Positions 1 through 5,146 of a DNA stretch of 5,146 bases are shown here, piece after piece. The DNA lies in contig JAKDNE010000246.1 of assembly GCA_030451965.1 (NCBI GenBank), positions 1-5,146 of the forward strand, read 5' to 3'. Below the pieces are notes generated by a model that ran no database searches, had not been told where the DNA came from, and saw nothing but the letters and a program-made list of their open reading frames with translations. A program made the translations under genes and the position numbers. How positions within the stretch are numbered: position 1 is the stretch's first letter; every line of letters starts with the position of its first letter. This DNA comes from Brachybacterium sp. GTDB lineage: Bacteria > Actinomycetota > Actinomycetes > Actinomycetales > Dermabacteraceae.

Positions 1-117
1 GGCATAGGTCGTGCCGGGACATTTCTTCATCGGCGGACGGACGGCGAGGGCGAGGCTGACGCCCGGAGGGTCGGCTCGGCAGGCGCGGCAGGGGCGGCGG
101 GGGCGGCGGCGTCGTGA
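1..117. other. Unassigned left edge, low-complexity GC-rich
   Basis: No gene can be assigned here with confidence. Reading the plus strand from base 1, the frame stays open to a TGA at 115-117 and would encode a 38-residue tail that ends rich in Ala and Gly. On the minus strand another short frame gives an Ala/Pro-rich peptide ending at a TGA near 27-29. Both patterns are what G/C repeats such as GGGGCGGCGGGGGCGGCGGC (91-110) produce by chance. The plus-strand frame could be the 3' end of a gene that starts outside the window, but no family resemblance is visible. Confidence 0.3.
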
Positions 118-167
118 ACCCGCGCACCACCGGGTCACCGTCCCTGGCCGCTCGATCCCGCATCTCC

Positions 168-173
168 TAGACT
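168..173 (+). promoter_or_regulatory. Candidate -10 box (TAGACT) for the MFS gene
   Basis: TAGACT fits the actinobacterial TAnnnT -10 pattern and matches TATAAT at 4 of 6 positions. The hexamer 17 bases upstream (145-150, TGGCCG) is only a weak -35 match. Transcription would start near 180, leaving a leader of about 95 bases before the ATG at 275. This is the most plausible -10 found between the window start and the MFS gene, but the support is motif-only. Confidence 0.3.
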
Positions 174-187
174 GGGAGCGTCAGACC

Positions 188-263
188 GGCCCGGCTGCAC
201 GGGCCATCGCAGTGCATCTACCTCGGGTCCACGGTGTGGATCGTCCAAGGCGGCACCCACCGT
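188..263 (+). promoter_or_regulatory. Structured leader of the MFS gene (hairpins)
   Basis: Three inverted repeats lie between the candidate promoter and the ribosome binding site. GGCCCG (188-193) pairs perfectly with CGGGCC (200-205) over a 6-base loop. GGTCCAC (226-232) pairs with GTGGATC (236-242), with one G-U wobble. ACGGTG (231-236) can instead pair with CACCGT (258-263). The last two share bases 231-236, so they exclude each other, and the second ends only 2 bases before the GGAG ribosome binding site. This could be an attenuator or translation switch. It could also be chance pairing in GC-rich DNA. It matches no riboswitch class I recognise. Confidence 0.25.
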
Positions 264-265
264 CC

Positions 266-269
266 GGAG
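266..269 (+). promoter_or_regulatory. Ribosome binding site of the MFS gene
   Basis: GGAG lies 5 bases before the ATG at 275. It decides the start: the open frame extends upstream to base 11, but that extension is Arg-rich and unlike a transporter N terminus, and it has no comparable site. Confidence 0.7.
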
Positions 270-274
270 CATCG

Positions 275-1600
275 ATGACCACTCAGCAGACTTCCCGCAC
301 GCCGCAGCAGGACACCACCACCCTGTTCCGCGCCGCCGGCCCCGCCTACTTCCCCATCGCCTTCATCGCGCGGTTCCCCTTCGCGATGATGGTCGTCGGC
401 ACCCTCACCCTCGTCGTCTCGGCCCGCGAGTCGATCGCGCTGGGCGGGCTGAACTCGGCGATCGTCGGCCTCGGCTCCGCGCTCATCGGCCCCCTGCTCG
501 GCGCCGCCGCCGACAAGATCGGTCAGCGCCGGGTCATCCTCGTCTCCGGGATCGTGAACTCCCTGGCCCTGCTCGCGATGGCAGCGATCGCCTTCAGCTC
601 GCTGCCCGATCTGGCCGTCCTCGCCGTCGGCTTCCTGATCGGCGCCTCCTCCCCGCAGATCGGCCCGTTCTCCCGCACCCGCCTGGTGCAGCTGATCCTC
701 ACGCGACTGCCCTCGGCCCGTCGGGCGCACAGCCTGAACGGCACCATGGGCTACGAATCCGCGGCCGACGAGACCGCCTTCGTGTTCGGCCCCCTGGTGG
801 TGGGCCTGCTGGCGACCACCCTGAACCCGGCCGCCCCCATGATCGGCGCCGCGGTGCTGACGCTGGTGTTCGTCACCGCCTTCGCACTGCACCCCACCGC
901 GCAGGTCGCGGCCCCCACCTCCGAGGAGCCCGTCGCCCAGGCCCCGGCCCGGGAGCTTCGCACCCTCCCGGTGCTGGTGGTGGTCGCCGGCGCCCTCGGT
1001 GTCGGCCTCTTCTTCGGCACGGTGCTGACCTCGCTGACGGCCTTCCTCGCCGACTCCGGTCGCGGCGACTCCGCCGGGCTGGTCTACGGCGTGATGGGCA
1101 TCGGCTCCACGATCCTCGCCCTCAGCATCACCCTGTTCCCGGCGCGGTTCCGGCTCTCCGCGCGCTGGCTGGCCTTCTCCTCCCTGATGCTCGCGGCCAT
1201 GATCGGCTTCGGGCTGGCCGGCGGGCTGACCGGTCTGATCTGGGCGATGGCGATCGCCGGCATCGGTATCGGGCCGACGATCGTGACCCTGTTCAGCCTG
1301 GCCGCGGAGCGCTCCCCGCTGGGCCGTTCGGCGACCGTGATGACGATGCTGGGCTCGGCCACGATCGTCGGCCAGTCCGCCGCCTCGGCCCTGACCGGGG
1401 CGGTCGCCGAGGGGTCCGGCTACCAGGTCTCGATGTGGCTGCCGGTCGGTGCTGCCGCGCTGGTGGTGCTCGCCGCCGTGGTCAATGCGCTCGCGTGCCG
1501 GGAGCCGGCCGGAGTTCCGTCCCCCACCCAGGAGCTCAGCGACGCGGAGGTCCGGGCGGAGGCCCAGACGCTCTCCGAACTCCCCACCGAGCACCTCTGA
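275..1600 (+). CDS. MFS transporter, 12 predicted membrane segments
   Basis: This encodes a 441-residue major facilitator superfamily carrier of the inner membrane, probably a proton-coupled exporter. The substrate is unknown. About twelve hydrophobic helices are visible, in two groups split by a hydrophilic Pro/Glu/Ala linker at about residues 207-229. The loop after helix 2 holds the MFS motif A signature (GAAADKIGQRRV, residues 76-87, with D80, G83, R85 and R86). A charged stretch, YESAADETAFVFGP (160-173), leads into the helix ending the first half; such a DE..FV.GP element recurs in actinobacterial MFS proteins annotated as exporters. The C terminus after about residue 410 is a short acidic cytoplasmic tail. 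The start is set by GGAG at 266-269. The gene stands alone on its strand and converges with the next gene across 22 bases. Assignment to MFS is secure; drug efflux would be a guess. Confidence 0.93.
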   Translation: MTTQQTSRTPQQDTTTLFRAAGPAYFPIAFIARFPFAMMVVGTLTLVVSARESIALGGLNSAIVGLGSALIGPLLGAAADKIGQRRVILVSGIVNSLALLAMAAIAFSSLPDLAVLAVGFLIGASSPQIGPFSRTRLVQLILTRLPSARRAHSLNGTMGYESAADETAFVFGPLVVGLLATTLNPAAPMIGAAVLTLVFVTAFALHPTAQVAAPTSEEPVAQAPARELRTLPVLVVVAGALGVGLFFGTVLTSLTAFLADSGRGDSAGLVYGVMGIGSTILALSITLFPARFRLSARWLAFSSLMLAAMIGFGLAGGLTGLIWAMAIAGIGIGPTIVTLFSLAAERSPLGRSATVMTMLGSATIVGQSAASALTGAVAEGSGYQVSMWLPVGAAALVVLAAVVNALACREPAGVPSPTQELSDAEVRAEAQTLSELPTEHL

Positions 1601-1621
1601 GCCGAACGCTCAACGCTGAGG
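1594..1621. terminator. Possible short bidirectional terminator
   Basis: TGAGC (1598-1602), which includes the MFS stop codon, pairs perfectly with GCTCA (1608-1612) over the loop CGAAC. CCTC (1594-1597) and GAGG (1618-1621) could extend the structure with an asymmetric internal loop. Its position between two converging genes suits a shared terminator. There is no U-tract on either strand, so intrinsic termination is uncertain. Confidence 0.3.
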
Positions 1622-1622
1622 C

Positions 1623-2993
1623 CTACCGCCGCAGCACGTGGCGCAGCGCCTCCTCGAGGGTGCGGTGGGCCGGCTCGAACCCGCCGGCCCGCAGCCGCGC
1701 GTCGGAGACGTCCTGATCGGTGCGGATCAGCTCGTCCGCGGCGGCACTGCCCAGCACCAGCCGCGGGCCGAACGGCGGAACCGGCAGCAGGGAGGGTCGG
1801 CGCAGCACCGTCCCGAGGGTGCGAGCGAAGTCGCGGGCGCTCACCGGCTGCGGCCCGACCCCGTTGACCGGGCCCTGCAGATCGGCGCTGAGGGCGGCGT
1901 GAGCGAAGCTGCGCACGATGTCGTCGAGCGAGATCCACGAGGTCATGGCATGGGCATCGGTGAGCCGGCCACCCGCTCCGGCCAGGAACAGCGGCAGCTG
2001 GGGTGGCAGCGGTCCGCCACCGTCGCTCAGCGCCATCCCGGTGCGCACCTGGGCGACCCTCACGCCGGCGTCGGCGGCGGCATGGGTCGCACCCTCCCAG
2101 TCGCGGACCAGGTCCGCGAGGAACCCCTCCCCTCCGGGATCCGCCTCGGTGAGCAGCTCCCCGGGGCGGCGGGGGCCGTACACGCCGATCGCGGAGGCCT
2201 GGACGAGGGCGGCCGGTCCGTCGCGCATACCGGCGAGGGTGCGGGAGATCAGCGCGGTGCCGTTGACGCGCGAATCGCGGATCTCGCGTCGGGTCGTCGA
2301 GGTCCATCGGGTCGCGATCGAGCGACCGGCGAGATTCACGACGACGTCCACGCCGTCGAGATCGGCCGGGTCCAGCTGACCGGTCCTCGGGTCCCAGGAG
2401 ATCTCTCCCGGGCCCACCTGGTCCTCGCGGATCATCCGGCGCACTGTGTGCCCGCCGGTCTCGAGCAGCGCTGCGAGCTGCGTCCCGATCAGCCCGGAGG
2501 AGCCCGTGATGGCGATGGTGCGACGCGGCAGCTGTGCCCAGCGGTCGTGGAAGGCGAGGTCGTCGCGCAGCTGCCGCTCCCGGAACCCGAGCAGGCGGCG
2601 CACCTGCGATTCGACCAGCGGTGCCAGGGGCGTCAGCCCGCGCGGCAGCTCCAGGTCGATGGTGTCGTGGATCGCGGTACCCGTGCCGTCGGCCTCGATG
2701 CGGTGCTCGTGGCGCCAGGTGCGGAAGGGACCCCTCACCTGCTGGTCCACGAAACGGCCCTGCGACTCGCCCTCGAGATGGCGCAGGATCCACTGCGGTC
2801 GCAGGGCGGTGGGCAGCATCGGCGATCCGAAGTGCGCCGTCACCAGGCGACCGGCCTGCATACCGCCCTCGGCAGGCGCGTCCGCGGAGGCGAGGCCGGG
2901 CGGGGTGAGCCGCACCAGGGCGCCGGGCCGGTCATGCCAGTCCAGGACCGCATCCGGCGCATGGGAGAGATGGGTCGTCGAGCGGATCCTCAT
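1623..2993 (-). CDS. SRPBCC domain fused to TIGR01777 epimerase
   Basis: This encodes a 456-residue two-domain protein. Residues 1 to about 150 resemble an SRPBCC/START-like ligand-binding fold; conserved-looking pieces are the start (MRIRSTTHLSHAPDAVLDWH), GPFRTW (88-93) and a final helix ending RDDLAFH. Residues 158-456 are an atypical short-chain dehydrogenase/epimerase of the TIGR01777 (YfcH/SDR39U1-like) family. They show the dinucleotide-binding loop TGSSGLIG (163-170), NLAG (220-223), IRDSRV (238-243), SAIGVYG (267-273), VRDWEGA (296-302) and TSWISLDD (351-358). A DUF1731-like C terminus spans about 376-450 (GPVNGVGPQPVS, then LRAGGF). It is probably a cytoplasmic NAD(P)-binding protein of unknown substrate. 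The classical YxxxK pair is absent: Y272 is followed by R276. The start has AGGGGG four bases upstream (2998-3003). Fused forms are known in actinobacteria, and the length fits. Confidence 0.92.
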   Translation of the reverse strand: MRIRSTTHLSHAPDAVLDWHDRPGALVRLTPPGLASADAPAEGGMQAGRLVTAHFGSPMLPTALRPQWILRHLEGESQGRFVDQQVRGPFRTWRHEHRIEADGTGTAIHDTIDLELPRGLTPLAPLVESQVRRLLGFRERQLRDDLAFHDRWAQLPRRTIAITGSSGLIGTQLAALLETGGHTVRRMIREDQVGPGEISWDPRTGQLDPADLDGVDVVVNLAGRSIATRWTSTTRREIRDSRVNGTALISRTLAGMRDGPAALVQASAIGVYGPRRPGELLTEADPGGEGFLADLVRDWEGATHAAADAGVRVAQVRTGMALSDGGGPLPPQLPLFLAGAGGRLTDAHAMTSWISLDDIVRSFAHAALSADLQGPVNGVGPQPVSARDFARTLGTVLRRPSLLPVPPFGPRLVLGSAAADELIRTDQDVSDARLRAGGFEPAHRTLEEALRHVLRR

Positions 2994-3029
2994 GGGTCCC
3001 CCTGGAGGCCGGAGCTGCGTGATCCCCCT

Positions 3030-3058
3030 ACGCTACGCAACCCCCGCGTCGCTGACCA
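3030..3058 (-). promoter_or_regulatory. Candidate promoter of the TIGR01777 gene
   Basis: Read on the minus strand, TGGTCA (3058-3053, 4 of 6 to TTGACA) is separated by exactly 17 bases from TAGCGT (3035-3030, TAnnnT type). Transcription would start near 3023 and give a leader of about 30 bases. The spacing is ideal, but the -10 matches TATAAT at only 3 of 6 positions. The gene could also be read through from ffs upstream. Confidence 0.4.
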
Positions 3059-3087
3059 GGGGCCGCACGCGCCGCGGTCCAGCCCTG
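3057..3087 (-). terminator. Possible hairpin downstream of ffs
   Basis: On the minus strand the bases after the SRP RNA can fold. CAGGG (3087-3083) pairs with CCCTG (3061-3057), and inside it CCGC (3077-3074) pairs with GCGG (3066-3063), with unpaired bases on one side. No T-run follows. It also overlaps the -35 candidate of the next gene, so a terminator role is doubtful. Confidence 0.2.
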
Positions 3088-3100
3088 CATCGGGCATGAA

Positions 3101-3192
3101 GCGACCCCTCGTGCACCTGCCAGAGCTCACCTGCCCTTGCTGCCGTCAAGCCCTGGGGGAGTTCAGCAAGATGACACCGCACGAGGGGTCGC
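3101..3192 (-). ncRNA. ffs: Signal recognition particle RNA, small bacterial type
   Basis: This is the 4.5S-like RNA that binds Ffh and guides ribosomes making membrane and secreted proteins to FtsY and the translocon. On the minus strand the RNA begins GCGACCCCUCGUGC (3192-3179) and ends with its exact complement GCACGAGGGGUCGC (3114-3101), a perfect 14-bp terminal helix. Inside are CAUCUUGC (3173-3166) against GCAGGUG (3120-3114), and GAACUC (3164-3159) against GAGCUC (3128-3123) with one mismatch. The apex carries the universal SRP domain IV core: CAGG (3155-3152), a 3-base stem GCU/GGC, tetraloop UGAC (3148-3145) and AGCA (3141-3138), flanked by CCCC and AGGG. This matches E. coli CAGG-UCC-GGAA-GGA-AGCA in layout. 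A TACACT -10 box ends 6 bases before 3192. There is no Alu domain. The 5' end fits the promoter; the 3' end is taken from the helix, and a short trailer is possible. Confidence 0.9.
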
Positions 3193-3197
3193 GAACG

Positions 3198-3203
3198 AGT
3201 GTA
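3198..3203 (-). promoter_or_regulatory. -10 box (TACACT) of ffs
   Basis: TACACT read on the minus strand (3203-3198) matches TATAAT at 4 of 6 positions and fits TAnnnT. It ends 6 bases before the first base of the SRP RNA helix, where a start site would be expected. No good -35 is seen; the best is TCGAAG (3227-3222) at an 18-base spacing, matching 3 of 6. Confidence 0.6.
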
Positions 3204-3376
3204 CCGGCTCCCCGCCCCTGACTTCGAACTCGCGGACGCGACTCTGCTCACGACACGCCAGCACCGAGCGGGCGCAGCCCCGCCCCTCCGGCCTCACCTG
3301 GGGCTTCCGGCCCACCACGGCCCGAAGAAGGTCACGACACAGCAACGAGAGCACGAAAGGGCGCCAGGAGCCCCGC
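3204..3376. other. Intergenic spacer without a recognised gene
   Basis: I find no credible gene between the ffs promoter and the leader of the symporter gene. Short open frames cross it on both strands, but none shows a family pattern or a good ribosome site. AGCCCC (3276-3281) can pair with GGGGCT (3300-3305), and GGGC (3301-3304) with GCCC (3310-3313). These are competing small hairpins of unknown meaning. AGGAG at 3366-3370 precedes the possible leader ORF described separately. Confidence 0.5.
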
Positions 3377-3478
3377 GTGTCCGGTATGTTCCAGCCAGCA
3401 CTCGGTGGTGACGCCGCTCACCCCTGCCCGCGGCGCCAACGGTGTCGTCGCCTTCCCTATCCCCAGGAGCACACATGA
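3377..3478 (+). CDS. Possible 33-residue leader peptide (speculative)
   Basis: A GTG at 3377 lies 6 bases after AGGAG (3366-3370) and opens a 33-codon frame. It ends in a TGA (3476-3478) that overlaps the ATG of the symporter gene as ATGA, the classic layout for translational coupling. The peptide starts VSGMFQPALGGDA and has an Arg/Cys-rich middle (PCPRRQRCRR). It has no known relatives that I recognise. Against it, the only good -10 candidate (TATGTT, 3385-3390) lies inside the frame, so the start would be transcribed only from a promoter further upstream. It may be chance. Confidence 0.22.
   Translation: MSGMFQPALGGDAAHPCPRRQRCRRLPYPQEHT
3385..3390 (+). promoter_or_regulatory. Candidate -10 box (TATGTT) of the symporter gene
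   Basis: TATGTT matches TATAAT at 4 of 6 positions and is the only clear TAnnnT element before this gene. Transcription would start at about 3397 and give a leader of about 78 bases. That leader holds a small hairpin, CGCCGC (3412-3417) with GCGGCG (3430-3435). No convincing -35 box is present: the 18-base spacing gives GCGCCA, which matches 3 of 6. Confidence 0.33.
3465..3469 (+). promoter_or_regulatory. Ribosome binding site of the symporter gene
   Basis: AGGAG stands 5 bases before the ATG at 3475 and fixes that start. The longer frame from a GTG at 3442 has no such site and adds residues (MSSPSLSPGAH) that are not typical of the family. Confidence 0.85.
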
Positions 3479-5043
3479 TCGCCGAAGTCATCGACGGTGC
3501 GAACAATCTGATCTGGTCCATCCCACTCATCGCCGGCCTGCTCATCGTCGGCCTGTACTTCACCATCCGCACCGGACTGCTCCAGATCCGCAACCTCCCC
3601 GACATGATCAATCAGCTGAAGAAGGGCGAGGTCTCCCCGGACGGCACCTCCTCCTTCCAGTCACTGATGATGTCGCTGGCCGGACGCGTCGGGATGGGCA
3701 ACATCGGAGGCGTCGCCACCGCGATCGCGTTCGGCGGCCCCGGTGCCGTGTTCTGGATGTGGGTCTCCGGCTTCCTCGGTGCCTCCACCTCGTTCATCGA
3801 GTGCACCCTGGGCCAGATCTACAAGGAGAAGGATCCGGACACCGGCGAGTACCGCGGCGGCCCGGCGTTCTACTTCGAGCGGGCCTACAAGCACAAGGCT
3901 CCCCGCCTGTCGCTGTTCTACGCGATCCTCTTCTCGATCGTCACCATCGTCGCGATGAGCTTCTTCCTGCCCGGCGTGCAGGCCAACGGCATGGCCTCGG
4001 CCATCGACAACGCCTGGGGCGTCCCCACCTGGGTCACCGCCATCGGCCTCGTGATCCTGCTGGGCTTCATCGTCATCGGCGGCGTCAAGCGCATCGCGCA
4101 CTTCGCCGTGGTCGCGGTGCCGGTGATGGCGATCGCCTACATCATCATCGCGATCGTCGTGTTCTTCATGAACTTCGAGGAGATCCCGCGGGTGTTCGGC
4201 CTGATCTTCGGCAGCGCCTTCGGCGTCCAGCCGATCTTCGGCGCGATCATCGGTCTGGCCGTCAAGTGGGGCGTCCAGCGCGGCATCTACTCCAATGAGG
4301 CCGGCCAGGGCACGGGCCCGCACGCGGCCGCGGCCGCCGAGGTCTCCCACCCGGCCAAGCAGGGCTTCGCCCAGTCGTTCTCCGTCTACGTCGACACCCT
4401 GCTGGTGTGCAGCGCGACCGCGTTCATCATCATCTCCACCGGCATGTTCAACACGTTCTCCGGGGACTACCCGGGCGCGGACACCGCCACCGAGGCCGAC
4501 ACCGTCGGTCGCGGCATCGGTGACCTCAGCCTGCAGGTCGAGCCCGGTCCGGGCTACGTCCAGGGTGGCCTGGACGCGGCCTTCCCCGGATGGGGCCCGA
4601 CGTTCATCGCCATCGCACTCGCGTTCTTCGTGTTCACCACGATCGTGGCGTACTACTACATGGCAGAGGTCAACCTCACCTACCTCACCCGCAAGATGAA
4701 GAACCGCGAGGTCGCCCGCGCGCTGTTCCGCATCCTGCAGGCCCTGGTGCTGGTCTCCGTGGCCTACGGTGCGGTGACCTCCGCCGGCGCCGCCTGGGGC
4801 CTCGGCGACATCGGCGTGGGCTCGATGGCCTGGCTCAACGTCATCGGCATCCTGTTCCTGCAGGTGCCCGCACTGAAGGCGCTGAAGGACTACCGCGAGC
4901 AGAAGAAGGCCGGCCTGGATCCGCAGTTCGATCCGCGCAAGCTCGGCATCAAGAACGCGGAGTTCTGGGAGCGGCGGGCCGACGGGCACACGCTCCAGGG
5001 CCGCACCGGTGGCGAGCTCGAGGACGAGGACGTCAGGAAGTGA
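3475..5043 (+). CDS. Sodium:alanine/glycine symporter, AGCS family
   Basis: This encodes a 522-residue inner-membrane carrier that takes up alanine or glycine with Na+ (homologues are called AlsT or DagA). It starts at the ATG placed by AGGAG and has about ten or eleven hydrophobic segments, the first at about residues 12-34. Family hallmarks are GRVGMGNIGGVATAIAFGGP (70-89), followed by GAVFWMWVSGF (90-100) and FIECTLGQIYK (107-117). RGGPAFYFERA (127-137) and RGIYSNEAGQGTGPHAAAAAE (269-289) follow. A polar loop of about 45 residues at 327-371 precedes the last three segments. The tail after about 470 is charged and cytoplasmic, with NAEFWERR (494-501) as often seen in actinobacterial members. 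The length is at the long end for the family. No frameshift is visible. The exact amino acid carried cannot be read from the sequence. The gene is transcribed alone, divergently from ffs. Confidence 0.95.
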   Translation: MIAEVIDGANNLIWSIPLIAGLLIVGLYFTIRTGLLQIRNLPDMINQLKKGEVSPDGTSSFQSLMMSLAGRVGMGNIGGVATAIAFGGPGAVFWMWVSGFLGASTSFIECTLGQIYKEKDPDTGEYRGGPAFYFERAYKHKAPRLSLFYAILFSIVTIVAMSFFLPGVQANGMASAIDNAWGVPTWVTAIGLVILLGFIVIGGVKRIAHFAVVAVPVMAIAYIIIAIVVFFMNFEEIPRVFGLIFGSAFGVQPIFGAIIGLAVKWGVQRGIYSNEAGQGTGPHAAAAAEVSHPAKQGFAQSFSVYVDTLLVCSATAFIIISTGMFNTFSGDYPGADTATEADTVGRGIGDLSLQVEPGPGYVQGGLDAAFPGWGPTFIAIALAFFVFTTIVAYYYMAEVNLTYLTRKMKNREVARALFRILQALVLVSVAYGAVTSAGAAWGLGDIGVGSMAWLNVIGILFLQVPALKALKDYREQKKAGLDPQFDPRKLGIKNAEFWERRADGHTLQGRTGGELEDEDVRK

Positions 5044-5054
5044 TCCTCTGACCC

Positions 5055-5087
5055 GCGGGGTTCGGCCCGCCCCCGGCCATGAAGGGG
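5055..5087 (+). terminator. Possible terminator region after the symporter gene
   Basis: Just after the stop codon GCGGG (5055-5059) can pair with CCCGC (5066-5070) over a 6-base loop, and CCCC (5071-5074) with GGGG (5084-5087). These compete and neither is followed by a T-run before the sequence degenerates. AAGGGGCCCGCC from 5082 may be the left arm of a stronger hairpin whose right arm was not read. Confidence 0.3.
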
Positions 5088-5091
5088 CCCG

Positions 5092-5146
5092 CCCCCCCCC
5101 CCCCCCCCCCGCCCGCGCCCCGGGGCCCCGGGGGCCCCCCCCCCCC
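5092..5146. repeat. Homopolymer C/G tail, likely sequencing artefact
   Basis: A run of 19 C (5092-5110) is followed by mixed C/G blocks (for example CCCCGGGGCCCCGGGGG, 5118-5134) and a final run of 12 C. A and T are wholly absent from 5084 onward. This is typical of read ends or a contig edge where signal is lost, with poly-G called on one strand and poly-C on the other. It should not be read as genome sequence. Confidence 0.8.

Noticed and set aside
1..30. Possible minus-strand gene start (ATG at 30-28, MKKCPGTTYA)
   Set aside because: There is no purine-rich ribosome site upstream and only ten codons lie in the window, so it cannot be supported.
91..110. G-rich tract as a G-quadruplex
   Set aside because: Only two runs of at least three G are present, and the rest are GG pairs. 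In this genome composition it is not distinctive.
218..1594. Long minus-strand open frame of 458 codons
   Set aside because: It lies antisense to the MFS gene, is dominated by Gly, Arg, Asp, Glu and Gln in low-complexity strings, and has no family pattern. It is the usual shadow of a GC-rich membrane-protein gene.
1638..3221. Plus-strand open frame of 527 codons
   Set aside because: It is antisense to the clear SRPBCC/TIGR01777 gene and continues through the SRP RNA. Composition is Gly/Arg/Gln-rich with no domain.
3218..3235. TTCGAA motif resembling a tRNA T-loop
   Set aside because: The bases flanking TTCGAA do not form a T-stem on either strand, and no acceptor or anticodon arm is present.
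3033..3251. Minus-strand ORF of 72 codons
   Set aside because: It runs through the SRP RNA and its promoter. The RNA structure explains the sequence better, and no ribosome site was seen.
3137..3376. Upstream part of a 113-codon plus-strand ORF ending at 3478
   Set aside because: Its early part overlaps the SRP RNA antisense and is low-complexity. Only the last 33 codons, with their own ribosome site, are worth considering.
3661..4989. Minus-strand open frame of 442 codons
   Set aside because: It is antisense to the AGCS symporter and made of Asp/Glu/Gly/Arg/His-rich runs typical of antisense to hydrophobic codons.
5092..5146. C-rich end as a telomere or biological repeat
   Set aside because: Pure homopolymer runs with no unit structure at the very end of the sequence fit a sequencing artefact better than a replicon end.

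Overview
The window comes from a very G+C-rich genome. Codon third positions are almost all G or C, every real gene has a long antisense shadow ORF, and the promoter candidates are of the TAnnnT type. With the short SRP RNA and the fused SRPBCC/TIGR01777 protein, this points to a high-GC actinobacterium. A Micrococcales member such as Brachybacterium would fit, but that is an inference from general style and not proven here.

Layout: (1) 1-274 is a leader or intergenic stretch with a G-rich block, a weak promoter candidate at 168-173 and several hairpins. (2) 275-1600 (+) is a 441-residue MFS transporter. (3) 1623-2993 (-) is a 456-residue two-domain protein, SRPBCC/START-like plus a TIGR01777 atypical short-chain dehydrogenase/epimerase, tail-to-tail with the MFS gene across a 22-base gap. 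(4) 2994-3474 looks empty to protein gene finders, but it carries a small bacterial SRP RNA (ffs, minus strand, about 3101-3192). A TACACT -10 box sits just upstream of ffs. A weak TIGR01777 promoter lies downstream of it, and a leader for the next gene lies on the other side. (5) 3475-5043 (+) is a 522-residue sodium:alanine/glycine symporter of the AGCS family. (6) 5044-5146 is a downstream tail that decays into long C and G homopolymers. It looks like a failed read or contig end, not biology.

The protein genes are mostly independent single-gene units: an exporter-type carrier, a probable NAD(P)-binding enzyme of unknown substrate, and an amino-acid importer. The only obvious link to the core machinery is the SRP RNA, which with Ffh targets membrane proteins such as the two transporters here to the translocon. 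I see no mobile element, CRISPR array, tRNA or rRNA, and no convincing multi-gene novel system. The best hidden features are the SRP RNA and two possible cis-regulatory leaders, in front of the MFS gene and the AGCS gene.
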